Shown here: positions 49,291 through 57,489 of the stretch, piece after piece
Position numbering within the stretch: the first letter of the stretch is position 1
Layout: every line of letters begins with the position of its first letter
NCBI RefSeq assembly: GCF_002243515.1
Contig: NZ_CP022657.1
Coordinates: 2,223,001-2,287,000 of the forward strand
Reading direction: 5' to 3'
Source: Tumebacillus algifaecis
Lineage (GTDB): Bacteria > Bacillota > Bacilli > Tumebacillales > Tumebacillaceae
DNA length: 64,000 nucleotides
The notes under the pieces: model-generated
Told to the model about the DNA's origin: nothing
The model's input: the letters and a program-made list of their open reading frames with translations, nothing else
Databases searched by the model: none
Made by a program: the position numbers and the translations under genes

Positions 49291-50143
49291 AGGAACGATT
49301 TCCGGTTTTTGATGCGTCTGAGGAGTTGGAAGAATGGAGCGACGAGGAAGTTGAGCGTTTGGAGCAGGAGTGGAGCGGACGCTTGGAGCGCTTTACGGCG
49401 CCGACCCCTTCGATTGAATCGACCTTGCAATTGATCGCAAACGTCAAACGGAGCGAAACGCACCAACCGACCGACCATCGTGCTGAATTGGAGTCCTATC
49501 AGCAAGCGCAACCGCTTGTTCGCAAGCTGTTCGACCTGCTCGCTGCACAGTGGAACGTGTATGGCAGCCGAGGGTGGATCGGCACCGCCGTGCTGATGAT
49601 CGGGGCAACCGTGCTGTCCGCAACCCGGGCGCGAAGTGACCTCCCAATGCATGCGCTGTTGGAATGGCTGACCTATGTCACCTTGATCACGATCGCTGTG
49701 GTCGCCTACGCATTCTGGCCGAAAAATGAGGGCATGAGCATTTTGGAGAAATTGAGCGCGTACACGTTGATGCAGCAGTTGAGCGCACGCTTTGTGCTGG
49801 TGGTCGGCTTTCAGATGATCGCCGCTGTTCCTCTGTCCTGGATGATCGGGGGGACGCCGCATCGCTTGGCGGGTTGCTGCTGTCATGGGCAGTGCCGATG
49901 TTCCTTTTTGGAGCGGTCTGCTTTGTACTCTCCAACTGGGTGTCTACGCAGGCGGCGCTCGGTTTCTGCTTGGCCTTGTGGACGGCTCAGGTGCTCTTTC
50001 ACGCCAAGCTCAAATATTTCAATCTGTTTTCCGCGCCAGGGGAGCCGTATTTTCTTCCATCCCGACTGACAGCGCTCGGTATTAGCCTGTTGTTGTTCGG
50101 ACTGTTCTATCTCTGGAAACGACGGGCGGTGCAAACCGCTTGA
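49287..50143 (+). CDS. Six-helix membrane protein, frameshifted (candidate anti-sigma)
   Basis: Two frames together make one protein of about 285 residues. Frame 1 (from ATG 49287) encodes an acidic cytoplasmic N-terminus (EELEEWSDEEVERLEQEW) and three membrane segments up to PLSWMIGG at 49853. There a run of six G (49848-49853) precedes a switch to the -1 frame, which continues DAASLGGLLLSWAVPMF and three more membrane segments to TGA at 50143. Without the switch, frame 1 gives a Cys/Arg-rich tail ending at 50069. Likely a sequencing or real indel in the G run, or programmed slippage. Position after the ECF gene suggests an anti-sigma or regulator; no known anti-sigma motif was seen. Confidence 0.65.
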
Positions 50144-50859
50144 GCATGAGGGTGACAGTGAAAGATGTCGGGTATCAGCAAGGTCCGCTGACGATCTTGA
50201 AAAACATCGAGTATACATTTTCCAGCGGACTGACCTATGTGATCGGCCGAAATGGAGCCGGGAAGAGTTCGCTGTTGAAACTGCTGACGACAGGGGTCGT
50301 GCCAAGTTCAGGTGAGCTACTGTATACGCAACTGGTCAAACACCCTCAGCAAGGGACGTATCGCAGGTTGCTGTCGATCGAAGAGGTGCGCCGCGTGACC
50401 AGTTATCTGCCCCAGGAGTTCACAGGTTACCCGGAGATGACGGTGGCGCAGTTTTTAACCAACGCTGCGATTCACAAAGGCATTCCACGCGCGCGAGTCA
50501 AAGCGCGCGTGGAAGAGATGATCGCTGGAGCGCGTTTGACCGAGCAGAGCAGGCGAAAGCTGAGCAAGCTTTCTGGCGGCGAGTTGCAAAAAGTAGGTCT
50601 GGTGCAAGCCATGATCCATTATCCAAGGCTTTGCATCTTGGACGAGCCGTTTGAAGGGCTCGATCTGCAAGAGACGTTGTACTTTCGTCAGCAGTTGCAA
50701 AAGCTGTCCTACCATGCGGTCGTGATCGTGAGCACCCATCAGATCGAGCAGATTGATCCGCTGGGAGATGAGCAGGTGGTGGTGATCAAGGAAGGACAGA
50801 TCGGTGAGAGCGGTGCGGTGCAACGGATCGGCGATTTACAGCGATTTTTTATGGTATAG
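50140..50859 (+). CDS. ABC transporter ATP-binding protein (second)
   Basis: A 239-residue ABC ATPase: Walker A GRNGAGKSS, signature LSGGELQKV, Walker B LCILDEPFEGLD, H-loop VSTHQIEQ. TTG 50140 overlaps the previous stop and is 8 bases from GGGCGGTG; ATG 50146 is the alternative. No dedicated permease follows, so the frameshifted membrane protein just upstream could be its partner, which would make it a permease rather than an anti-sigma factor. Confidence 0.85.
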   Translation: MSMRVTVKDVGYQQGPLTILKNIEYTFSSGLTYVIGRNGAGKSSLLKLLTTGVVPSSGELLYTQLVKHPQQGTYRRLLSIEEVRRVTSYLPQEFTGYPEMTVAQFLTNAAIHKGIPRARVKARVEEMIAGARLTEQSRRKLSKLSGGELQKVGLVQAMIHYPRLCILDEPFEGLDLQETLYFRQQLQKLSYHAVVIVSTHQIEQIDPLGDEQVVVIKEGQIGESGAVQRIGDLQRFFMV

Positions 50860-50860
50860 T
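50852..50860 (+). promoter_or_regulatory. Extended -10 promoter of ynbB
   Basis: TGG-TATAGT (50852-50860), overlapping the end of the ABC gene. It lets ynbB be transcribed independently of the ECF operon. Confidence 0.4.
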
Positions 50861-50894
50861 GGAAAGTATGTTTCATAGATGGGAGAGACGTATT

Positions 50895-52160
50895 TTGTCC
50901 TTGCTACAACTTTTACAGAATCCGACTTGGGTGCAACTGACCGCCAAGATTGAACAGAAATTGGCTGCGCAGTTTCGCCTGATCGACGAAACGGTCGTCT
51001 ATAACCAGGCCAAACTGTTGCAAGCGTTCCAAGAGGAACAGGTGAGTGATTTTCATTTTGCTTCTTCGACCGGGTATGGTCACAACGACGCAGGCCGTGA
51101 AACATTGGAACGCGTCTATGCCAAGGCGTTTGGCGCAGAATCTGCGCTGGTGCGACCTCATATCGTTTCGGGAACGCATGCGATCGCGCTGGCGCTATAC
51201 GGTGTCCTGCGTCCAGGTGATGAACTGCTGTACATCACAGGTAAACCGTACGATACGCTCGAAGAAGTGATCGGCGTGCGCGGTGAAGATGGGGAAGGGT
51301 CGTTGAAGGAGTTCGGTGTTTCCTTCGACTCCGTGCCGCTTTTGGACGGCAAAGTCGATTTTGACCTTGTAGCCAACAAGATCAAGTCGAACACGAAGAT
51401 GATCGGCATTCAGCGCTCGGCTGGCTATTCGTGGCGCTCCTCGTTTTCGGTGGAACAGATCGGTGAGATGGTGCGCTTTGTCAAGAAGATCAAGCCGGAT
51501 GTGATCGTCTTTGTCGATAACTGCTATGGCGAGTTCACCGAGCGTCAAGAGCCGACCGAAGTGGGCGTCGATCTGATCGTCGGTTCGTTGATCAAAAATC
51601 CGGGCGGTGGTCTCGCACATAGCGGTGGTTATGTGGCGGGGCGTGCCGATTTGGTACACCGTGCCGCGTGCCGCTTGACCGCACCGGGCATCGGGGCGGA
51701 GCAAGGGGCGATGCTCGGCACGAATCGCACGCTGTTCCAAGGCTTCTTCCTCGCCCCGAACGTTGTGGGGGAGGCGCTGAAAGGGGCGGTATTTGCTGCT
51801 GGGCTGTTTGAGGAGCTCGGGCTGATCACACATCCCGCTTCAACGGCGCCGCGCACCGACATCATCCAAGCGGTACAGCTTGGGTCGCGGGAGAGACTCA
51901 TTTCATTTTGTCAGTCGATCCAGGCGGCAGCACCTGTCGATTCCCATGTCCAGCCGGTACCTTGGGCGATGCCTGGATACGCTGACGAAGTGATCATGGC
52001 AGCGGGTGCGTTTATTCAAGGCTCATCGATCGAGCTGTCGGCTGACGGTCCAATCCGTGAACCGTTTATCGGCTACCTCCAAGGTGGCTTAACGTACGCC
52101 CACGCCAAAGTAGCCGTGTTATCGGCAGTGGCTGGTCTGAAAGAAAAAGGCTTGTTGTAA
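50895..52160 (+). CDS. ynbB: YnbB, PLP-dependent methionine gamma-lyase family protein
   Basis: A 421-residue fold-type I PLP enzyme of the so-called aluminium-resistance (YnbB) family; actual reaction unproven. The PLP lysine is in VGSLIKNPGGGLAHSGGY, with FVDNCYGEF and the C-terminal GSSIELSADGPIREP. TTG 50895 is chosen: GGGAGAG is 7 bases upstream and it matches the N-terminus of Bacillus YnbB; upstream in-frame GTG 50859 and ATG 50868 would lie in the -10 region of its promoter. Order ynbB-glnR-glnA is conserved. Confidence 0.92.
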   Translation: MSLLQLLQNPTWVQLTAKIEQKLAAQFRLIDETVVYNQAKLLQAFQEEQVSDFHFASSTGYGHNDAGRETLERVYAKAFGAESALVRPHIVSGTHAIALALYGVLRPGDELLYITGKPYDTLEEVIGVRGEDGEGSLKEFGVSFDSVPLLDGKVDFDLVANKIKSNTKMIGIQRSAGYSWRSSFSVEQIGEMVRFVKKIKPDVIVFVDNCYGEFTERQEPTEVGVDLIVGSLIKNPGGGLAHSGGYVAGRADLVHRAACRLTAPGIGAEQGAMLGTNRTLFQGFFLAPNVVGEALKGAVFAAGLFEELGLITHPASTAPRTDIIQAVQLGSRERLISFCQSIQAAAPVDSHVQPVPWAMPGYADEVIMAAGAFIQGSSIELSADGPIREPFIGYLQGGLTYAHAKVAVLSAVAGLKEKGLL

Positions 52161-52183
52161 AAAGCTGACATAGGAAGTGGATG

Positions 52184-52235
52184 AAAAGACCATGTTATGG
52201 GGGAGGGGCCTCCCTTTCCGACATGGTCTTTTGTC
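52184..52235 (+). terminator. Rho-independent terminator of ynbB
   Basis: AAAAGACCATGT (52184-52195) pairs with ACATGGTCTTTT (52221-52232); the loop itself contains a GGGAGG/CCTCCC hairpin. Confidence 0.82.
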
Positions 52236-52261
52236 TGTTGCCAGGATCTCAAAAATTTTCA

Positions 52262-52312
52262 TGTCAACTTTCCTTACATGCATTGACACCTATACCTGAC
52301 ACGACATATAAT
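52262..52312 (+). promoter_or_regulatory. glnRA promoter with GlnR/TnrA box
   Basis: TGTCA-N7-TTACA (52262-52278) matches the GlnR/TnrA consensus TGTNA-N7-TNACA exactly. It lies just upstream of TTGACA (52283-52288), 18 bp, TATAAT (52307-52312). A degenerate second TGACA repeat overlaps the spacer. Expect repression of glnRA under nitrogen excess. Confidence 0.85.
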
Positions 52313-52342
52313 AAGGCTATCAAAGGAGAGGCGTTGATGTGA

Positions 52343-52768
52343 ATGAACGACGAAATCAGACGCAATCTCGCCCTATTCCCGATTGGCATCGTCCAGAAGC
52401 TGACCGACCTGACCGCCCGACAGATCCGCTACTATGAACAGCACAGTTTGGTCCGGCCAGCACGTACAGATGGAAATCAGCGATTGTTTTCCTTCAATGA
52501 CGTGGAACGCTTGCTTGAGATCAAGCGGCTGATCGACCAAGGGCTGAACATTGCCGGGATCAAGACGGTGCTTGGACCTGCCAAGACCGCTTCCGATCTG
52601 TTGCCTGCTACGCCAAAAGAACAGGTGCAGCAGATCGCACAGGATGTGAAACGAGATCTATCAGATCGTGAACTGCGCGACATGTTGAAAAAGGAAATGC
52701 TGCGCCGTCCGGCGATGCCGGGTAACAACCCGTTCAACGCTGGCGACCTATCGCGGTTTTTCCATTAA
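52343..52768 (+). CDS. glnR: GlnR, MerR-family nitrogen repressor
   Basis: Represses glutamine synthetase and other nitrogen genes when nitrogen is plentiful, in complex with feedback-inhibited GlnA. 141 residues: MerR-type winged helix (about 13-80, LTDLTARQIRYYEQHSLVRP) and a short C-terminal tail that in this family inhibits dimerisation and senses GlnA. A GlnR box lies in its own promoter. ATG 52343 is about 11 bases after GGAGAGG. Confidence 0.95.
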   Translation: MNDEIRRNLALFPIGIVQKLTDLTARQIRYYEQHSLVRPARTDGNQRLFSFNDVERLLEIKRLIDQGLNIAGIKTVLGPAKTASDLLPATPKEQVQQIAQDVKRDLSDRELRDMLKKEMLRRPAMPGNNPFNAGDLSRFFH

Positions 52769-52824
52769 ATAAACATAGAGCATTCATCCCGCATGAGGAT
52801 GGAGCCTGAGGAGGAGAACCAGAA

Positions 52825-54159
52825 ATGAGCTACACAGTAGAAGACATCAAACGCATGGCCAAAGAAGAGAATGTGCGTTACATCCGACTGCAATTTACCG
52901 ATTTGCTCGGCGTGATCAAGAACGTCGAAATCCCGGTCTCCCAGCTTGAGAAAGCGTTGGATAACAAGATGATGTTCGATGGCTCCTCAATTGATGGCTT
53001 TGTTCGCATCGAAGAGTCCGATATGTACCTCTACCCGGATCTCAACACCTGGCTGATCTTTCCGTGGGAAACGGAAAAAGGTTACAAAGTTGCTCGCCTG
53101 ATCTGCGACATCTACATGCCGGACGGCACGCCGTTCCAAGGCGACCCGCGTTCCACGCTCAAGCGCGCGCTGGAAGATGCAAAAGCGCTGGGCTTTGATA
53201 CGATGAACGTCGGTCCGGAGCCGGAATTCTTCCTCTTCAAGCTCGACGGTCAAGGGAATATCACCACCGAGGTTAACGACCAAGGCGGTTACTTCGACCT
53301 CGCACCGGTGGATCTCGGTGAAAACTGCCGCCGTGAAATCGTGCTGACGCTCGAAGAGATGGGCTTTGAGATCGAAGCCTCTCACCATGAAGTTGCAGTC
53401 GGTCAGCATGAGATCGACTTCAAATATACGGATGCTGTCACCGCGGCTGACAACATCATGACCTTCAAACTGGTAGTCAAAACGATCGCCCGCAAACATG
53501 GCCTGCATGCGACCTTCATGCCGAAGCCGATCTTTGGTATCAACGGCTCGGGGATGCATTGCCACCTGTCGTTGTTCCAAGGGAACACCAATTCCTTCTA
53601 CGATGAAAGCGATGAACTCGGTTTGTCCGAAACTGCGAAACACTTCTTGGCCGGGGTGTTGTTGCATGCGCGCGGTTTTGCAGCGATCACCAACCCGACG
53701 GTCAACTCCTACAAGCGACTCGTTCCGGGCTATGAAGCGCCGTGCTACATCGCATGGTCTGCAAAAAACCGCTCGCCGCTCGTTCGCATCCCGGCATCCC
53801 GCGGTCTGTCCACTCGGATTGAAGTCCGCAACCCCGACCCGGCGTGCAACCCGTACCTCGTACTGGCAGCGCTGTTGCAAGCAGGTCTGGATGGCATTCG
53901 TCGCGATCTGCCGCTGGCCGATCCGGTCAACCGCAACATCTATGTCATGAACGAAGAAGAGCGTTTGGAAAATGGCATCCACTCCTTGCCGGCTTCGCTG
54001 AAAGAGGCGATCGACGAACTGCTGGCTGACGAAATCATGGTCGGCGCTCTTGGCGAACATGTCGTCACACATTTTGTCGAAGCGAAGCAAATCGAATGGG
54101 ATATGTTCCGCACAACCGTCACCGAATGGGAGCGCAACCAATACTTGACCATGTACTAA
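52825..54159 (+). CDS. glnA: GlnA, glutamine synthetase type I-alpha
   Basis: Makes glutamine from glutamate and ammonia. 444 residues, the length of the Gram-positive I-alpha class, which lacks the adenylylation loop. Metal and substrate motifs: [29 protein letters not shown], and [19 protein letters not shown]; Arg of the feedback-inhibition region (EER...G) is present near [18 protein letters not shown] precedes ATG 52825. Cotranscribed with glnR. Confidence 0.97.
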   Translation: MSYTVEDIKRMAKEENVRYIRLQFTDLLGVIKNVEIPVSQLEKALDNKMMFDGSSIDGFVRIEESDMYLYPDLNTWLIFPWETEKGYKVARLICDIYMPDGTPFQGDPRSTLKRALEDAKALGFDTMNVGPEPEFFLFKLDGQGNITTEVNDQGGYFDLAPVDLGENCRREIVLTLEEMGFEIEASHHEVAVGQHEIDFKYTDAVTAADNIMTFKLVVKTIARKHGLHATFMPKPIFGINGSGMHCHLSLFQGNTNSFYDESDELGLSETAKHFLAGVLLHARGFAAITNPTVNSYKRLVPGYEAPCYIAWSAKNRSPLVRIPASRGLSTRIEVRNPDPACNPYLVLAALLQAGLDGIRRDLPLADPVNRNIYVMNEEERLENGIHSLPASLKEAIDELLADEIMVGALGEHVVTHFVEAKQIEWDMFRTTVTEWERNQYLTMY

Positions 54160-54164
54160 GAAGT

Positions 54165-54195
54165 AAAAAACCTGCCCTTGTGGGCAGGTTTTTTT
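54165..54195 (+). terminator. Rho-independent terminator of glnRA
   Basis: AACCTGCCC (54169-54177), TTGT, GGGCAGG (54182-54188), then TTTTTTT; an A run precedes the stem. Confidence 0.9.
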
Positions 54196-54218
54196 GATTG
54201 TGTTGGATGATCGACAAA

Positions 54219-54243
54219 TAAAAAAACCGCCCAAAGCGGGCGG
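54219..54243 (-). terminator. Rho-independent terminator of lexA
   Basis: Minus strand: CCGCCC (54243-54238), loop GCTTT, GGGCGG (54232-54227), then TTTTTTT. Confidence 0.85.
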
Positions 54244-54256
54244 AAGGATAGTAGGT

Positions 54257-54880
54257 TTACATAATTCCGCGAAACACGCCGACCACTTTGCCGAGGATCG
54301 TGACGTTGCGGTAGTGCATCGCTTCCATGGTCGGGTTCTCCGGCTGTAAGCGGATATGATCAGCTTCGCGGTAGAAGCGCTTGACGGTCGCTTCATCGTC
54401 CTCCGTCATGGCGACGACAATTTCACCGTTGTGTGCGGTAGCTTGCTGGCGGACGATGACGAGGTCGCCGTCGTAGATCCCTGCATCGATCATCGATTCA
54501 CCGACGACGTTCAGGAGGAATACATTGCTGTCACCAACAAAGCGAGTTGGCAACGGGAAGTAGTCTTCCACGTTTTCGATCGCGGTGATCGGCAAGCCTG
54601 CCGTTACACGGCCAACGATCGGGGCCATCACGGTCGAATATTCAAAACGGGAGTCGGTCGCTTGGTCCTCGTCAAGCACCTCGATGGCGCGTGGCTTGGT
54701 CGGGTCACGGCGGATCAGGCCCTTCTGCTCCAAGCGGGCGAGGTGACCGTGCACGGTGGAACTGGAGGCCAGTCCGACCGCTTCACCGATTTCACGAACC
54801 GATGGGGGATACCCTTTGTCTTTGACTTCTCTTTTGATAAACTCCATGATTTCCTGTTGCCGCTTGGACAGCTTGATCAT
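54257..54880 (-). CDS. lexA: LexA, SOS repressor
   Basis: Represses DNA-damage genes until RecA triggers self-cleavage. 207 residues: N-terminal winged helix ([20 protein letters not shown]), the Ala-Gly cleavage-type site at VTAGLP, catalytic Ser in [11 protein letters not shown] and Lys in [18 protein letters not shown] 54880 has GAGGAGT ten bases upstream. Two LexA-box-like sites lie upstream, consistent with autoregulation. In B. subtilis lexA lies close to glnA in the same order. Confidence 0.95.
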   Translation of the reverse strand: MIKLSKRQQEIMEFIKREVKDKGYPPSVREIGEAVGLASSSTVHGHLARLEQKGLIRRDPTKPRAIEVLDEDQATDSRFEYSTVMAPIVGRVTAGLPITAIENVEDYFPLPTRFVGDSNVFLLNVVGESMIDAGIYDGDLVIVRQQATAHNGEIVVAMTEDDEATVKRFYREADHIRLQPENPTMEAMHYRNVTILGKVVGVFRGIM

Positions 54881-54928
54881 TGCAAGAAACACTCCTCAAC
54901 TACATGGTATGAGCACTATATGATGATG

Positions 54929-54942
54929 GGAAAATATGTTCG
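54929..54942 (-). promoter_or_regulatory. LexA (SOS) box, proximal
   Basis: On the minus strand CGAACATATTTTCC matches the Bacillus consensus CGAACRNRYGTTYG at all but two positions. It lies about 50 bases before the lexA start. Confidence 0.55.
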
Positions 54943-54987
54943 CCAATTCATTGTTGATGAAATTATACCACAGGTTGGTAGCGGATA

Positions 54988-55001
54988 CAAACGTAAGTTC
55001 T
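54988..55001 (-). promoter_or_regulatory. LexA (SOS) box, distal
   Basis: On the minus strand AGAACTTACGTTTG matches the same consensus at 12 of 14 positions. It is midway between lexA and the SDR gene and could affect both. Confidence 0.45.
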
Positions 55002-55057
55002 TATTTTGCTCACCCTTGGCTGAGTTTTGACCCTTGCAACTGCCCTGTAACAATGCG

Positions 55058-55098
55058 TGGTATAATTTTCATTAACAGAACGTGTCATTAGAACGTGT
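55058..55098 (+). promoter_or_regulatory. Promoter of the SDR-acyl-CoA ligase operon, with direct repeats
   Basis: Extended -10 TGG-TATAAT (55058-55066). Two copies of AGAACGTGT (55077-55085 and 55090-55098) follow with 13-bp period just after the predicted transcription start, a position suited to a repressor or to a leader element. Confidence 0.5.
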
Positions 55099-55119
55099 AC
55101 ATGATGGAGGGATCGATCA

Positions 55120-55860
55120 ATGCGGTTACAGGACAAATCAGCGATCATCACAGGCGGAGCAAACGGGATCGGCAAGGAGACAGCACTCTTGTTCGCGCAA
55201 CAGGGGGCAAAGCTGATCATCGCCGATTTTGATGAAGCAAACGGATTGGCTGTCGTTAAAGAGCTGCGCGGACTTGGCGCAGAGGCTCATTTTATAAAAG
55301 CGGACGTGTCGTCGTCCCATGATGCGGAGCAGGTCGTAGCGGCTGCTGTTGAACATTTTGGCCGTGTGGACATTCTCGTCAACAATGCTGGCATCACCCG
55401 CGACGGTTTTTTGGTCAAACTGGAGCAAGCGCAGTGGGATCAGGTGATCGCGATCAATCTGACTGGCGTTTTTCTTTGCACCCAAGCGGCTGCTAAAGTG
55501 ATGATGGCACAAGGTAGCGGGGTCATCCTCAATGCGGCCTCGGTCGTCGCTCAGTACGGCAATGTCGGTCAGACCAACTACTCTGCAACCAAGGCAGGGG
55601 TGGTCGGCATGACCAAGACGTGGGCCAAAGAACTCGGTCCGAAAGGCGTGCGCGTCAACGCGGTCGCACCGGGCTTTGTCACCACCAACATGACCGATAA
55701 GGTTCCGGATAAAGTGCTTGATGTGATGAAGCAACAGACCCCTTTGCGCCGCCTCGGTCAGCCGCGCGACATCGCGAATGCCTATCTGTTCCTGGCCTCC
55801 GATGAAGCGAGCTTTATTAACGGCGCGGTGCTTGCTGTCGATGGAGGCTTGAGCTTCTGA
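55120..55860 (+). CDS. Short-chain dehydrogenase/reductase (FabG-like)
   Basis: A 246-residue NAD(P)-dependent oxidoreductase. Rossmann motif TGGANGIGKE, NNAG, catalytic Ser-Tyr-Lys in NAASVVAQYGNVGQTNYSAT and AGVVG. The C-terminal GGLSF is typical of 3-oxoacyl-ACP or acetoacetyl-CoA reductases. The stop touches the ATG of an acyl-CoA ligase, so it probably acts on acyl chains. GGAGGGAT precedes ATG 55120. Confidence 0.88.
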   Translation: MRLQDKSAIITGGANGIGKETALLFAQQGAKLIIADFDEANGLAVVKELRGLGAEAHFIKADVSSSHDAEQVVAAAVEHFGRVDILVNNAGITRDGFLVKLEQAQWDQVIAINLTGVFLCTQAAAKVMMAQGSGVILNAASVVAQYGNVGQTNYSATKAGVVGMTKTWAKELGPKGVRVNAVAPGFVTTNMTDKVPDKVLDVMKQQTPLRRLGQPRDIANAYLFLASDEASFINGAVLAVDGGLSF

Positions 55861-57359
55861 TGGGGACGGCGCGGTTTCCATGGCTGGAAGGCCGCGCCCG
55901 TCTCACTCCCGCCAAGACGGCGGTGGTCGAGGCGGGTACGGGCCTGCGCCTCACCTATGCGGAGTTGCACCTTCGTGTGAACCGACTGGCCAGTTGGATG
56001 CAACAACAGGGTATCGGGCCTGGTGACCGGATTGCGCTGTTGGCTCCCAACTCAGCCTCCTATCTCGAACTGCTGTTTGCGGCAGGCAAGACGGGCGCTG
56101 TCTTCGTCCCGCTCAACTACCGCTTTTCACATGCGGAACTGACCTATGTGCTGGCAGATTGTACGCCGAAGTTGCTGGTCTGCTATGATCGCTTTGCAGC
56201 AGCGGGGGAGAGGCTGAGCGGCTTGGTGCCGCTGATTCTGGCACAGGATGAATACCAGACGGTGGTCGAACAGGGGGCACAGACGTATCGACCGACAGAA
56301 GTGGATGCGGAAGCGGCGTGGGCGATCATCTATACAGGTGGCACGACAGGTCAAGCAAAAGGAGTCGTGCTGTCACATCGAGCGGTGCTTTGGAACTCGA
56401 TCAATACGGTGGCGTCTTGGGGCTTGACCGAGCAAGAAGTGACTCCGGTCTACCTGCCGATGTTTCACACAGGCGGGCTGAATGCGCTGCTGATGCCAGT
56501 GTTATACATGGGCGGCACGGCGGTGATCGGTGACCAGTTTGATCCACCTACGGTGCTTCAAGTGTTGGAAAGCGAAAGGTGCACGATCGCGCTGTTCGTC
56601 CCGACCATGCACCACATGTTGATAGAATCTACCGAATTTTCGGATTATAAGTCCGCGACGATGCATACGTTTCTCTCAGGCGGTGCGCCTTGTCCGCTCC
56701 ACATCTATGAGGCGTACCGGGCGAAAGGTTTGCAATTCAAAGAAGGCTACGGGTTGACCGAAGCGGGCCCGAACAATTTTTACATCCATCCTGATCTCGC
56801 CCAAGTAAAAATCGGCAGTGTCGGCTTGCCGATGTTGCACAACGAGGTGCGGCTGGTCGATGGTTTGGGACAAGATGTAGCTCCAGGGGAAACGGGTGAG
56901 CTATTGATTCGAGGGCAGCACGTGTTCTCCGGTTATTGGAACAACCAACAAGCTACGGACGAAGCGTTGCAAGACGGCTGGTTGCACACGGGCGATCTCG
57001 GACGGCGCGATGCGGACGGGTATCATTATATCGTCGGCCGCAAGAAGGAAATGATCATCACAGGCGGGGAAAATGTGTACCCTTTGGAAATCGAACACAT
57101 TCTTGCTGCGCATCCGGCTGTCAAGGAAGTGGTGGTCATCGGTGTCCCGCATCCCAAATGGGGAGAGGTCGTGACGGCGGTGATCGTCTTGCAGGGCGGT
57201 ACCACCTTAACTGCAGACGAACTCAAATTGTACGGTACGGAACACTTGGCTCGGTATAAAGTGCCGAAGTCGTATGTCTTCCTCGATCAACTGCCGATGA
57301 CGCCAGTTGGAAAAATCGATAAAAAGCAACTGACTGCGCTTTGCTTTGCAACTGCATAA
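55860..57359 (+). CDS. Acyl-CoA synthetase (AMP-forming, long/medium-chain type)
   Basis: A 499-residue ANL-superfamily ligase that activates a carboxylic acid to the acyl-CoA through an acyl-AMP. Core motifs: YTGGTTGQAKGVVLSH (A3), GYGLTEAGP (A5), TGDLGRRDADGYHYIVGR (A7/A8), and the catalytic lysine near the end in PVGKIDKKQL. The acyl chain length cannot be read off. Starts on the last base after the SDR stop (TGATG). Confidence 0.9.
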   Translation: MGTARFPWLEGRARLTPAKTAVVEAGTGLRLTYAELHLRVNRLASWMQQQGIGPGDRIALLAPNSASYLELLFAAGKTGAVFVPLNYRFSHAELTYVLADCTPKLLVCYDRFAAAGERLSGLVPLILAQDEYQTVVEQGAQTYRPTEVDAEAAWAIIYTGGTTGQAKGVVLSHRAVLWNSINTVASWGLTEQEVTPVYLPMFHTGGLNALLMPVLYMGGTAVIGDQFDPPTVLQVLESERCTIALFVPTMHHMLIESTEFSDYKSATMHTFLSGGAPCPLHIYEAYRAKGLQFKEGYGLTEAGPNNFYIHPDLAQVKIGSVGLPMLHNEVRLVDGLGQDVAPGETGELLIRGQHVFSGYWNNQQATDEALQDGWLHTGDLGRRDADGYHYIVGRKKEMIITGGENVYPLEIEHILAAHPAVKEVVVIGVPHPKWGEVVTAVIVLQGGTTLTADELKLYGTEHLARYKVPKSYVFLDQLPMTPVGKIDKKQLTALCFATA

Positions 57360-57371
57360 CGAAGGAAGAGG

Positions 57372-57398
57372 ATGCACCTGTGCGCAGGTGCATTTTTT
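57372..57398 (+). terminator. Rho-independent terminator after the ligase gene
   Basis: ATGCACCTG (57372-57380), TGCG, CAGGTGCAT (57385-57393), then TTTTT. Confidence 0.88.
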
Positions 57399-57489
57399 CT
57401 GCGGCAGGGATTGTCAGTTCGGGACACGAAATAGGTCTGGGGATTTAGTTAAGAAAATTCAGGAAGTATTTGCACGAAGGAGGACGCTT

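Noticed and set aside
49874-50143. Independent 89-codon membrane protein gene
   Set aside because: It has no ribosome site and completes the six-helix pattern of the preceding frame, so it is treated as the 3' half of one frameshifted gene.
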